Below, piece by piece: positions 27,691-35,945 of a DNA stretch of 64,000 nucleotides. Numbering within the stretch: position 1 is the first letter of the stretch; each line of letters begins with the position of its first letter. The DNA lies in the NCBI RefSeq assembly GCF_914271545.1, contig NZ_CAJZAH010000003.1, positions 248,001-312,000 of the forward strand. Reading direction: 5' to 3'. Source of the DNA: Cupriavidus respiraculi. GTDB lineage: Bacteria > Pseudomonadota > Gammaproteobacteria > Burkholderiales > Burkholderiaceae. A program made the position numbers and the translations under genes. The notes below the pieces were generated by a model. That model had not been told where the DNA came from, made no database searches, and worked only from the letters and a program-made list of their open reading frames with translations.

Positions 27691-28461
27691 CTACTTGCCG
27701 GCGCGCAGCCGGTCCTCGATGTGCTTGGCGCGATCGAGCGAGCCGGGGTGGGTGCTCAGCATGCTCGACTTGCCGCCGTCGAGCGCGGCCAGCTTGCGGA
27801 ACGCGGTCACCAGCGCCTCCCGGTTGGCCTTGTTCTTCGTCAGCAGGTCGAACGAATAGTCGTCCGCCGCGGTTTCCTGCCGCTGGGAGAACTGCGAGTT
27901 GATCAGTGTCTCGCCCAGCTCGCCGAGCTGCGAGGACGACAGCGCGGTCAGCGTCGCGCTGCCCGTCGAGCCCAGCACGCCGCGCGCCGCCGCCGTGGCA
28001 TAGGCGACCTGCATCGCCGCCTTGGTATGCCCGAGCGCCACGTGGCCAATCTCGTGGCCCACCACGCCTCGCACCTCGTCGTCGGTCATCAGGTCCATCA
28101 GGCCGCTGTAGATGCGCACGCAGCCGTTCGCCATCGCCCAGGCATTGACCTCCTTGGTCTCGTACACCTTGGCGTCGAGCGGGATTCCTGTGTTCTGCAG
28201 GCCGGCCATGATGGTCGTCAGCCGCTTGCCGTAGGTGCTGGTCGGCGCGGCAATGGCGTTCTTCTTGTCCATCTCGGCGCAGGACTGGTCGGACAGCGTC
28301 TTCACGTTGGCGTCGGACAGCGTCGCCGCCGAGAACAGGCTGCCGCCGGCCTGCGTCAGCCCTTCCATATTGGCGCCGGCGCAGCCCACCAGCAGGGCGG
28401 CGCTGGCGAGGGCGGCACAGGCGAGGGCACGTGAGGGAAGGGCGGCGGTCGAGGGCTTCAT
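27691..28461 (-). CDS. M48 family metalloprotease, predicted lipoprotein
   Basis: 256 residues from the ATG at 28461. Signal peptide with lipobox LLVGC (Cys27), so it is probably anchored in the outer membrane facing the periplasm. The zinc motif HEIGH is at residues 136-140, and a third ligand is likely the Glu in RQETAADDYSFDLL. This is the LoiP/YggG-like branch of M48 peptidases, implicated in envelope protein quality control. It converges on hutG and appears monocistronic. Confidence 0.9.
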   Translation of the reverse strand: MKPSTAALPSRALACAALASAALLVGCAGANMEGLTQAGGSLFSAATLSDANVKTLSDQSCAEMDKKNAIAAPTSTYGKRLTTIMAGLQNTGIPLDAKVYETKEVNAWAMANGCVRIYSGLMDLMTDDEVRGVVGHEIGHVALGHTKAAMQVAYATAAARGVLGSTGSATLTALSSSQLGELGETLINSQFSQRQETAADDYSFDLLTKNKANREALVTAFRKLAALDGGKSSMLSTHPGSLDRAKHIEDRLRAGK

Positions 28462-28643
28462 GAGGCGCTCCGGTAGGTTGGTGGTGGGTGGCCGGACAGC
28501 ATAGCCAACGGGAGGCGGCCTGTGCACCGGAATCTGTCTGACGCCCGCTTCCGGTTTCTTTCCCAAAGTTTGCGGTACAGGCACGAAAGCGGGCCTGAAC
28601 GCGCGCGGCCATGATCCTCCTTTTGTCGCCTTCTCCGGTTCCC

Positions 28644-29879
28644 ATGAGCAACGCCATTTCTCCCCTCGTATTTCGCAATGCCGACGCCTGCTTCCAGGCG
28701 CTGTCCACAAGCGACGTGCCCAACGGCACCGTCGTCGTCATCGGCAAAACGCCGATGCGCGTGGAGGTAGGCCGTTTCAAGGACAAGCCGGTAGCTCTCG
28801 AGCCCATGACCGGCGGCACCCGCGGCCCGGGCCAGCCCAGAAACCTGTGGCAGCGATTCGTCGCAATGCTGTGCAGCCTCGTTCCCCGGCGCGCCGCGCG
28901 CACGATCACGCCATCGAGACGCCAGGCGGCGGCGATCGTGGCCAGAAGCGAGCATGCGCGTCGCCGGAAGATGTACGAATCGTTGTGGCTGCGTGAAGCT
29001 GCAACGTCCGCCGTGTCAGGGCGAGGTCGCGAGGGAGCCGGCACGGCACAGTCGGGTGCTGCGCTGAAGGACCGCGTCCTCGCACGCTTCGCGCCGGACA
29101 TTGCTCAGGCGCTTGCCTCCATTCGGGAGGTGTACGCGCGCCTGCCCGCCCCGCAGGCCGACGCGGTCGCGCGCGACATCATGCGTCCGCTGGCGCGCGA
29201 ATTCGAGCACGCCATGGCCGGTTGCCGCGGTGCCGGCATGTCGGCGGCGCAATGCAAGGAGATGGAGACTGCCGTGTGGGATCCCCTTGCGAAGGAGATG
29301 TCGCTACGGATGGCTGACAGGCATGTGCCGGCAACCGTTACCGATCCCCGCGAGCGTGCCCTGCAGCGGCGCGATATCGCCAGGAAGGCGGAGGGACGCG
29401 TGCAACGCGGCGCGGGTGGGGCACGACAGGAGCGGCTGGACGAAGCGGTGGCGGCCCTGGATGCCATCGACCGGGGCAGCCTGTCGGCTATTCCCGCGCG
29501 GAATCAGTTTGCCCTCCGGTGCCGGGCCGACGATCCGCCGGAAATGCATGACTACGCCGCCATGCATATCCTCACACAGTTGAAAGCCCGGGTGGACGAG
29601 CCGGAGCTGGCCGAGCTGTTCGCGATGATCAAGGACACGTCTCCCGCGACCCTTGGCGCCGTCACGGCGGAGCTGGCGATGCGGTGGCAGGTGGCTTGCC
29701 ATGTTCCCAATCAGCACGGCAATGCGGTTGCACTTGCGGAACCGATCACACAGGCGATGGGGGCATTGCTGAACGGGGACCCGTACTACACGACGGAGAC
29801 GGCAACGTACCTTCCGCTCCAAGCGATGGCAGAAAAGATACGGCAGGCGGCCGATCCGGCGAAGGGCGCAAAAGGGTAG
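28644..29879 (+). CDS. Unrecognised protein beside tRNA-Leu
   Basis: 411 residues from the ATG at 28644 (MSNAISPLVF); an in-frame ATG at 28611 would add 11 hydrophobic residues. Neither start has a good ribosome site. I recognise no family. The N-terminal 60 residues look like a small beta-rich segment, then a very Arg-rich stretch (about residues 60-115), then a mostly helical, Ala-rich C-terminal half. No signal peptide or clear membrane span. It is isolated between a divergent protease gene and a tRNA. Codon use looks less GC-biased than that of neighbouring metabolic genes, hinting at acquisition. Function unknown. Confidence 0.6.
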   Translation: MSNAISPLVFRNADACFQALSTSDVPNGTVVVIGKTPMRVEVGRFKDKPVALEPMTGGTRGPGQPRNLWQRFVAMLCSLVPRRAARTITPSRRQAAAIVARSEHARRRKMYESLWLREAATSAVSGRGREGAGTAQSGAALKDRVLARFAPDIAQALASIREVYARLPAPQADAVARDIMRPLAREFEHAMAGCRGAGMSAAQCKEMETAVWDPLAKEMSLRMADRHVPATVTDPRERALQRRDIARKAEGRVQRGAGGARQERLDEAVAALDAIDRGSLSAIPARNQFALRCRADDPPEMHDYAAMHILTQLKARVDEPELAELFAMIKDTSPATLGAVTAELAMRWQVACHVPNQHGNAVALAEPITQAMGALLNGDPYYTTETATYLPLQAMAEKIRQAADPAKGAKG

Positions 29880-29962
29880 TGACCGCCGGCGTAAGGGGAA
29901 CTTGGCCAGGGTGTGGCGGCGACCCGCCAAGGGGCAGACAGGGGAATGCGGAGTTCTTGAGA

Positions 29963-30047
29963 TGGTGCCCGGGGTCGGACTCGAACCGACACGCCTTGCG
30001 GCGGGGGATTTTGAGTCCCCTGCGTCTACCTGTTTCACCACCCGGGC
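29963..30047 (-). tRNA. tRNA-Leu (anticodon CAA)
   Basis: 85 bases including an encoded CCA end. The acceptor stem GCCCGGG pairs with CCCGGGC. The anticodon stem GGGGA/TCCCC encloses the loop CTCAAAA, giving anticodon CAA (reads UUG). A long class II variable arm (GCCGCAAGGCG region) and the T-loop GGTTCGAGTCC are present, both typical of tRNA-Leu. The 3' end faces the unrecognised gene. Confidence 0.96.
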
Positions 30048-30167
30048 ATCGCGCTGGAAGGTGCCGGAGGATCGCCGGGAGCCGGCGGCCAGCACTGCGC
30101 TGAGTCGCGCATTATGCCGGAATTCCCCTGGGGTCACAAGGCGACGCCGGGGCGGGCCAAGCCCCGT

Positions 30168-30527
30168 TCAGCGTTGCCGTTTCTCCCGCGTCGAGCGGTT
30201 CCGGTCGTAGAACTCGGGAGGCTTGCGGGCGATCCAGCGGATGAAGTCGGCGATCGCCGGGTGGGCGCGCAGCCGGTCCCAGTCGTGGAATTCGCTGGCG
30301 AGTTCGGCCTCGGTGAAGACCGAATGGATCTTCTGGTGGCAGACGCGGTGCATGGGCACCGATTCCCGCCCGCCGTGGCTGCGCGGGACCGGATGGTGGA
30401 GATCCACGGTCGGGCCGGGCGGCAGGGGCCGGCCGCATAGCGGGCACAGCCCCGTGGACGCCTGCGGGTCGTCTGGCGGGCCGGCCTGGTCACGCCGGCC
30501 CGCGCGCAGATGGCGTTTGACGACCAT
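30168..30527 (-). CDS. HNH endonuclease family protein
   Basis: 119 residues. A zinc-type CPLCGRP pair, DLHHPVPRSHGG with the catalytic His pair and HRVCHQKIHSVF form a compact HNH fold in residues 28-72. The tail (FIRWIARKPPEF) is common in small bacterial HNH proteins of unknown biological role. It starts 33 bases after the dehydrogenase gene on the same strand, so may be cotranscribed. No phage or restriction genes are nearby. Confidence 0.8.
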   Translation of the reverse strand: MVVKRHLRAGRRDQAGPPDDPQASTGLCPLCGRPLPPGPTVDLHHPVPRSHGGRESVPMHRVCHQKIHSVFTEAELASEFHDWDRLRAHPAIADFIRWIARKPPEFYDRNRSTREKRQR

Positions 30528-30560
30528 GTCGCACCGTTGGGCGTTGGCAGGGCCGGCCGC

Positions 30561-31424
30561 TCAGGTCTCCAGCACCCGCAGCAGCGACGAGGTGTCGTCC
30601 TTGCCCCAGCCGTGCTCCATCAGCGCGTTGAGCTGCGCCGCGGTGGCCTGCATCGCCGGCAGCGTCAATCCAAGCTCGCGCGCGATGTCGTCGGCCAGGC
30701 CGAAGTCCTTGTCGTGCAGCCGCGCCTCGATGCCGGCGGCGAAATTGCGCGTGACCATCTTCGGACCCATCAGGTCCAGCATCCGGCTGCCCGCGAAGCC
30801 GCTGGCCATGGCCTGCAGCACGCGCGCGGCATCGACCTGCTGCGCGTTGGCGAAGCGGATCGCCTCGGCGATGCCCTGGATGTTGACCACCTGCGCGATC
30901 TGGTTGCACAGCTTGGCGACTTGGCCCGCCCCGTGGTCGCCGATATGGGTGATGTTCTTGCCGAACAGCGCCAGCAGCGGCTGCACGCGCGCCAGCACCT
31001 CGGGCTTGCCGCCCACCATGATGGTGAGCGTGGCGGCCTCGGCGCCGGCGCTGCCGCCCGACACGGGGCAGTCCAGCGCCTCGATGCCGCGCGCGGCCAG
31101 CGCCGCGGCAATCTCGCGCGTGACGATCGGCGAGATGGTGCTGTGGTCCACGCAGACGCTGCCGCGGGCGGCGCCCTCGATGGCGCCGTTCTCGCCCAGC
31201 AGCACTGCACGCACGTCTTCCGACGCGGTCACGTTGGTGAAGATCACCTCGGCGCCGCGCGCGGCCTCCGCGGGCGTGAAGAACGGTTCGGCGCCCAGGG
31301 CGCGCGCCGCGTCGGCGGCCTCCGGGCGGCGTACCGCGGCCCGCACGGTGTGGCCGGCGGCGAGCAGATGGCGGACCATGGGCTTGCCCATGGCACCCAG
31401 GCCGATAAAGGCGACGGTGGTCAT
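30561..31424 (-). CDS. NAD(P)-dependent beta-hydroxyacid dehydrogenase (3-hydroxyisobutyrate dehydrogenase family)
   Basis: 287 residues. N-terminal Rossmann motif VAFIGLGAMGKPMVRHLLAAG, the substrate motif DCPVSGGSAGAE, and the catalytic-lysine region GAGQVAKLCNQ, where the family Lys is in place. Members oxidise 3-hydroxyisobutyrate, tartronate semialdehyde or similar acids. The exact substrate is not clear from sequence. It is 37 bases downstream of an amino-acid-type binding protein gene, suggesting use of a transported acid. Confidence 0.88.
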   Translation of the reverse strand: MTTVAFIGLGAMGKPMVRHLLAAGHTVRAAVRRPEAADAARALGAEPFFTPAEAARGAEVIFTNVTASEDVRAVLLGENGAIEGAARGSVCVDHSTISPIVTREIAAALAARGIEALDCPVSGGSAGAEAATLTIMVGGKPEVLARVQPLLALFGKNITHIGDHGAGQVAKLCNQIAQVVNIQGIAEAIRFANAQQVDAARVLQAMASGFAGSRMLDLMGPKMVTRNFAAGIEARLHDKDFGLADDIARELGLTLPAMQATAAQLNALMEHGWGKDDTSSLLRVLET

Positions 31425-31461
31425 GTGTTGCGTCTCCTGATGGATTGCTGGGGCAGCGGGC

Positions 31462-32661
31462 TTACTTGTCGCCCGCGTAGGCGAACTTGCCGCCGCGGAT
31501 CACGCCCATCACGCGCGAGCGCTGGTCGAAGCCCTGATGGTCCTTGGGGCTCAGGTTCAGCACGCCGTTGGGGACGGTCAGGTTCGTGGTGGTCTCCAGC
31601 GCGGCGCGCATCGCATGGCGGAATTCCTTCGTGCCCGGTTGCGCGCCCGTCTTCAGCGCGCGCCCCGCGGCATCGTCCAGCAGCTGCCATGCGCCCCAGG
31701 CATCCCCCGCGAACTGCGTGACGGTGTTGGGCCCGAACTTCGCCTCGTAACGGGTCACGAAGTCCACGGCGACCTTCTTGACCGGATGGCTGTCGGGCAG
31801 CTGGCGCGCCACCACCACCGGCCCGGTGGGGAACAGCGTGCCTTCGACATCGCGGCCGCCCATGCGCAGGAATTCCCACGTCGCGATGCCGTGGGTCTGG
31901 AAGACCTTGCCCTTGTAGCCGCGCTCGCCCAGCGTCTTCTGCGGCAGCACCGACGGCGTGCCGGCGCCGGCGATCAGGATGGCGTCCGGGTTGGTCGCCA
32001 TCAGCTTGAGCACCTGGCCGGTGACGGAGGTGTCGTTGCGCGAGAAGCGTTCGTTGGCCACCACCTGCAGCTTGCGCACCTCGGCCAGCCGCGAGAATTC
32101 GCGCCACCAGCTTTCGCCGTAGGCGTCGTTGAAGCTGATGAAGCCCACCGTGCGCACCCCGTTGTTGCTCATGTATTCCGTGAGCACCGTCGCCATCTGC
32201 GAATCGTTCTGAGGCATCTTGAACGCCCAGCGCCGCTTGGCATCGGTCTGCGGCTCGATGATGGAAGCCGAGGCGGCCAGCGCCACCATCGGCGTCTCGC
32301 CCTCGGCCACCGCATCGAGCGCGGCCAGCGCGGTCGGCGTGATATTCGGGCCGACGATCACGTCGACCTTTTCCTCGGTGATGAACTTGCGCACGTTGCG
32401 CACGGCGGCCGACGGATCGGAGCCGTCGTCGAGCACGATGTAGTGAGCCTTTTGCCCGCCCAGCGTCTGCGGCCACATCAGCACCGTGTTCTTGGACGGG
32501 ATGCCGATGGAGGCGGCCGGCCCGGTGGTGGACACGTCGATGCCGACGCGGATATCGGCGCGCACCGGCGCACTGGCCAGGGTGGCCGCCAAGGCGGCGG
32601 TACAGAGCAGGGCACCGAGTGCGTTCACGGGTGCCGCAAGGCGGAAAGGCAGGCTGGGCAT
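31462..32661 (-). CDS. Branched-chain-amino-acid-type ABC transporter substrate-binding protein, orphan
   Basis: 399 residues. N-terminal signal sequence of about 35 residues ending near VRA|D, then a Leu/Ile/Val-binding fold (IRVGIDVSTTGPAASIGIPSKNT, GPNITPTALAALDAVAEGETPMVAL, FISFNDAYGESWWREF). No permease or ATPase gene is adjacent, so it must use a remote LivHMGF-type complex or act alone. Its ligand is unknown; related proteins bind aromatic or small organic acids. GGAGGAGAC precedes the ATG after an unusual low-complexity leader. Confidence 0.88.
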   Translation of the reverse strand: MPSLPFRLAAPVNALGALLCTAALAATLASAPVRADIRVGIDVSTTGPAASIGIPSKNTVLMWPQTLGGQKAHYIVLDDGSDPSAAVRNVRKFITEEKVDVIVGPNITPTALAALDAVAEGETPMVALAASASIIEPQTDAKRRWAFKMPQNDSQMATVLTEYMSNNGVRTVGFISFNDAYGESWWREFSRLAEVRKLQVVANERFSRNDTSVTGQVLKLMATNPDAILIAGAGTPSVLPQKTLGERGYKGKVFQTHGIATWEFLRMGGRDVEGTLFPTGPVVVARQLPDSHPVKKVAVDFVTRYEAKFGPNTVTQFAGDAWGAWQLLDDAAGRALKTGAQPGTKEFRHAMRAALETTTNLTVPNGVLNLSPKDHQGFDQRSRVMGVIRGGKFAYAGDK

Positions 32662-32760
32662 GGGATTGTCTCCTCCGTTGTATGTCTCAGTCGCGTGGTG
32701 GTCGTTGTTCCGGTCTTCGTCGTTGCCTCTGTCGTCGCTTCGTTCGGCGTTTCCCTGCCC
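32662..32760 (-). other. Purine/CA-rich low-complexity leader
   Basis: On the minus strand the stretch before the binding-protein gene is built from repeated ACGAC, GAAG and CAAC units and is almost free of T. It should be unstructured RNA ending in the ribosome site GGAGGAG. It separates the methyltransferase stop from the binding-protein start. Confidence 0.4.
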
Positions 32761-32774
32761 GCCGCCATGCTCGT

Positions 32775-33926
32775 TCAGCGCAGCGCCAGCCGCCACAGCG
32801 ACGTCACCTCGGCGGCGCGCGCCGCATGCAGCGGGTCGCTCTCGTCGCTGGCGCGCGGATGGCGCGGCTTGATATCGGTGCGGCCCAGCACCTTCAGGCC
32901 TGCGGCGTCGATCATGCCGGTCAGCGCCTCGCGCGTGCGCAGGCCGAGGTGCTCGGCCAGGTCCGACAACACGAGCCAGCCTTCGCCCCCGGGGGCGAGG
33001 TGCGCAGGCAGGCCGGCCAGGAAGCCCTTGAGCATGCGGCTGTCCGGATCGTACACGGCATGCTCGATCGGCGAGTTCGGCCGGGCGGGCACCCACGGGG
33101 GGTTGCACACCACCAGCGGCGCACGGCCTTCGGGAAACAGGTTGGCCTGCACGATCTCGACCTGGCCGCTCAGTCCCAGCCGTTCGATATTGTCGGCCGC
33201 GCAGCCCAGCGCGCGCCCATCCTGCTCCGTGGCGATCACGCGCCGCACGCCGCGCCTGGCCAGCACCGCGGCCAGCACGCCCGTGCCGGTGCCGATGTCG
33301 AAGGCCAGCGAGTTGGCCGACAGCGCGGCCGGCAGCGGTGCCTGACCGATCAGGTCGACGTACTCGCCCCTTACCGGCGAGAACACCCCATACCAGGGGT
33401 GGATGCGATCGCCCAGCGCCGGTACCGGCACGCCCTTGCGGCGCCATTCGTGGGCGCCGATCAGGCCGAGCAGTTCGCGCATCGAAGCCACGTACGGACC
33501 ATCGCTCGCCTGCGCTGGGCCATAAGCCTCCGTGCAGGCCTCGCGGACGTCGGGCGCGCGCCGCAGCGGCACGGTGTGGTCCGCCTCGAATGGCAGCAGC
33601 AGCATGCCCAACGTGCGGGCGCGCTGCGACTGCGCCAGCCGGTGCAGGTGAAAGGCTTCGGTGGGCGAGGCGGGCGGCTTGGGCGCGCGCCGCGGCTTGC
33701 GGTCGACGCGCCGCGCCAGCGCCTGCAGCAGTTGGCGGGCGTTCTGGAAGTCGCCGCGCCACAGCAGGGCGGTGCCCTCGCAGGCCAGGCGGTAGGCGCT
33801 GTCGGCGCTGATGGTGTCGTCGGCGACGACCACGCGCTTCGGCGGCGGCATGCCCGATTCCGAGCGCCAGCGGGCGCTGCGGGCCTCGCCGTCCTCGGTC
33901 CAGTTCAGGGTCGGGTATTCGTTCAT
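32775..33926 (-). CDS. Class I SAM-dependent methyltransferase (small-domain type)
   Basis: 383 residues from the ATG at 33926, which has GAGG at better spacing than the ATG at 33932. The C-terminal half is a Rossmann methyltransferase with AFDIGTGTGVLAAVLARRG and the NPPW motif (VVCNPPWVP), typical of N-methylating enzymes acting on glutamine or nucleic-acid bases (HemK/RlmG-like). The N-terminal ~170 residues are a separate domain I cannot name. The substrate is unknown. It lies upstream of the binding-protein gene on the same strand. Confidence 0.82.
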   Translation of the reverse strand: MNEYPTLNWTEDGEARSARWRSESGMPPPKRVVVADDTISADSAYRLACEGTALLWRGDFQNARQLLQALARRVDRKPRRAPKPPASPTEAFHLHRLAQSQRARTLGMLLLPFEADHTVPLRRAPDVREACTEAYGPAQASDGPYVASMRELLGLIGAHEWRRKGVPVPALGDRIHPWYGVFSPVRGEYVDLIGQAPLPAALSANSLAFDIGTGTGVLAAVLARRGVRRVIATEQDGRALGCAADNIERLGLSGQVEIVQANLFPEGRAPLVVCNPPWVPARPNSPIEHAVYDPDSRMLKGFLAGLPAHLAPGGEGWLVLSDLAEHLGLRTREALTGMIDAAGLKVLGRTDIKPRHPRASDESDPLHAARAAEVTSLWRLALR

Positions 33927-34028
33927 GCGCATCCTCGCTGCGGTGTGCTCGACAGGCGATTCGGCGTCGGTGTCATGGCGGTGTTTGTATACATATAGGG
34001 AGGCCGGCGGCGCGATGCCGCCAAGTCC

Positions 34029-34970
34029 TCAGAGTTCGTAGGCTTCGTAGTCGCCGGACAGCGCCTGCTCGACCAGCTTGCGGTTGAGCGTGGGCGAGAA
34101 CAACTCGATGAAGGTGTAGACGAAGCTGCGCAGGTAGGCCCCTTGCTTGACGGCCAGATGCGTCACATTCGTGCCGAACAGGTGGCCGGCCGGGATGCCC
34201 CGCAGGCCGCGGTCGCGCTCGGCGTCGTAGGCCACGCCGGCGACGATGCCGATGCCCAGCCCGATCTCGACGTAAGTCTTGATCACGTCGGCGTCGATGG
34301 CTTCGAGCACGATGTCGGGTTGCAGGTGGCGCAGCTCGAACGCCTTGTCGATCTTGGTGCGCCCCGCGAAGTTGGCGTCGTAGGTGACGATGGGGTATTC
34401 CATCAGGTCTTCCAGCGACACGTGCTTCTTGTCCAGCAGCGGGTGGTCCGGCGGCGTGACGATGGTGTGCTGCCACTGGTAGCCGGGCAGCGACACCAAA
34501 TTCTTGTCGCTGGAGATCCCCTCGGTGGCGATCGCGATATCGGCCTGGTCGTGCAGCACCATGTCGGCGATCTGCGCCGGATTGCCCTGCTGGATCGACA
34601 GTCGCACCTTCGGGTAGCGCTTGGTGAATTCGCCGATCACGCGCGGCAGTGCGTAGCGCGCCTGGGTATGCGTGGTGGCGATGGTGAAATTGCCCTGGTC
34701 CTGCGCCGCATAGTCCTTGCCCACGCGCTTGAGGCTTTCCACCTCCTGCAGGATCTTCTCCACCGACGTGAGGATGCGGCGGCCCGGCTCCGTAAGACTG
34801 CGGATCCGCTTGCCATGGCGCGTGAAGATATCGACGCCCAGTTCCTCTTCCAGCTCGATGATCGCCTTGGAGACGCCGGGTTGTGATGTATAGAGCGCTT
34901 TAGCGGCTTCGGTCAGGTTGTAATTCTGCCGGACGGCCTCGCGCACGAAGCGGAACTGATGGAGGTTCAT
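34029..34970 (-). CDS. cysB: CysB family LysR-type transcriptional regulator
   Basis: 313 residues. N-terminal helix-turn-helix (residues 1-60: MNLHQFRFVREAVRQNYNLTEAAKALY, SQPGVSKAIIELEEELG) is the CysB-specific version with an asparagine-rich first helix. The C-terminal ligand domain matches CysB/Cbl and binds acetylserine, sulfate or thiosulfate in known cases. It is divergent from the sulfur genes, which it should activate under sulfur limitation. Confidence 0.93.
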   Translation of the reverse strand: MNLHQFRFVREAVRQNYNLTEAAKALYTSQPGVSKAIIELEEELGVDIFTRHGKRIRSLTEPGRRILTSVEKILQEVESLKRVGKDYAAQDQGNFTIATTHTQARYALPRVIGEFTKRYPKVRLSIQQGNPAQIADMVLHDQADIAIATEGISSDKNLVSLPGYQWQHTIVTPPDHPLLDKKHVSLEDLMEYPIVTYDANFAGRTKIDKAFELRHLQPDIVLEAIDADVIKTYVEIGLGIGIVAGVAYDAERDRGLRGIPAGHLFGTNVTHLAVKQGAYLRSFVYTFIELFSPTLNRKLVEQALSGDYEAYEL

Positions 34971-35126
34971 ATAACTACGTCCGTATAAACAAACAACTTC
35001 TTATTAGTTTGAGATATGAGGCCAGTTTATTACGATTTGCGAACTTTGTTAATGAACGGCTGGACCCTTTGCGCCCGCAGGCCATAGCGTGGGGCGCGCG
35101 GTGGGGCACCGGCGCGGCGGCCCCCA
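34971..35126. promoter_or_regulatory. Divergent control region between cysB and the sulfur operon
   Basis: 156 bases, of which 34971-35060 is clearly A+T-rich against the surrounding DNA. It must hold the cysB and sulfur-operon promoters and CysB sites. I could not assign exact -35/-10 boxes with confidence. Confidence 0.55.
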
Positions 35127-35900
35127 ATGTCCCTTGCCTTTACCGTTTCCGGTCTGCTGGTAGGCGTCCTCGTCGGATTGACCGGCGTGGGTGGCGGCTC
35201 GCTGATGACGCCGCTGCTGACCCTGCTGTTCGGCTTCTCGCCTGCCACCGCGGTCGGCACAGACTTGGCGTTCGCCGCCATCACCAAGGGGTTTGGCACC
35301 ATCGCACACCGGGCCCACGGCCACATCCACTGGCATATCGTGCGGCGCCTGTGCATCGGCAGCCTGCCCGCCGCCGTCGTCGCCATCCTCGTGCTCAAGA
35401 GCGCCGGCGAACTCGACGCCCGCTGGCTGCACGCCATCCGGATGTCGATCGGCATCTCGGTGATCCTGACCGTATTGTCGCTGCTCTTTCGCCGCCAGCT
35501 GCTGGCCTGGCTGTCGCGCAATCCGCGCTTCCAGCTGGAAGGCCGCCCGCAGGCCATCGCCACCGTGGTGGTCGGCGCGGTGATCGGCGTGCTGGTGACG
35601 GTGTCGTCGATCGGCGCCGGCGCGGTCGGCGCCACGCTGATCCTGCTGCTCTATCCGAAACTGAAGCCGGCCGAGGTGGCCGGCACCGATATCGCCTACG
35701 CCGTGCCGCTGACGGCGCTGGCCGGCCTCGGCCACGTCTGGCTGGGCACGGTGGACTGGAACCTGTTGCTGGCGCTGCTGGTGGGCTCGATCCCCGGCAT
35801 CTGGCTCGGCGCCCAGCTGTCGCGGGCGCTGCCCGAGCGGCTGGTGCGCGGCGCGCTGGCGACCACGCTGACGCTGGTTGCCATCAAGCTGGTTTCCTGA
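35127..35900 (+). CDS. TauE/SafE family sulfite/sulfur-compound permease
   Basis: 257 residues, about eight membrane helices. The TSUP repeat appears twice, as LVGLTGVGGGSLMTPLLTLLFGFSPATAVGTDL and in the second half as VLVTVSSIGAGAVGATLILLLYPKLKPAEVAGTD. TSUP proteins move sulfite, sulfoacetate or related anions. Its position between cysB and cysI implies sulfate/sulfite transport or sulfite export during assimilation. The start lacks a strong ribosome site. Confidence 0.88.
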   Translation: MSLAFTVSGLLVGVLVGLTGVGGGSLMTPLLTLLFGFSPATAVGTDLAFAAITKGFGTIAHRAHGHIHWHIVRRLCIGSLPAAVVAILVLKSAGELDARWLHAIRMSIGISVILTVLSLLFRRQLLAWLSRNPRFQLEGRPQAIATVVVGAVIGVLVTVSSIGAGAVGATLILLLYPKLKPAEVAGTDIAYAVPLTALAGLGHVWLGTVDWNLLLALLVGSIPGIWLGAQLSRALPERLVRGALATTLTLVAIKLVS

Positions 35901-35945
35901 GCCTTCCACGCTTAACCGAATACGCATACTGAACGGACCCACACC

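Noticed and set aside
29963-30047. Integration site (att) at tRNA-Leu
   Set aside because: No second copy of the tRNA 3' end and no integrase gene in the window, so no att pair can be claimed.
34977-34990. CysB binding site upstream of cysB
   Set aside because: The region is AT-rich, but CysB sites have weak consensus and no specific match could be defended.
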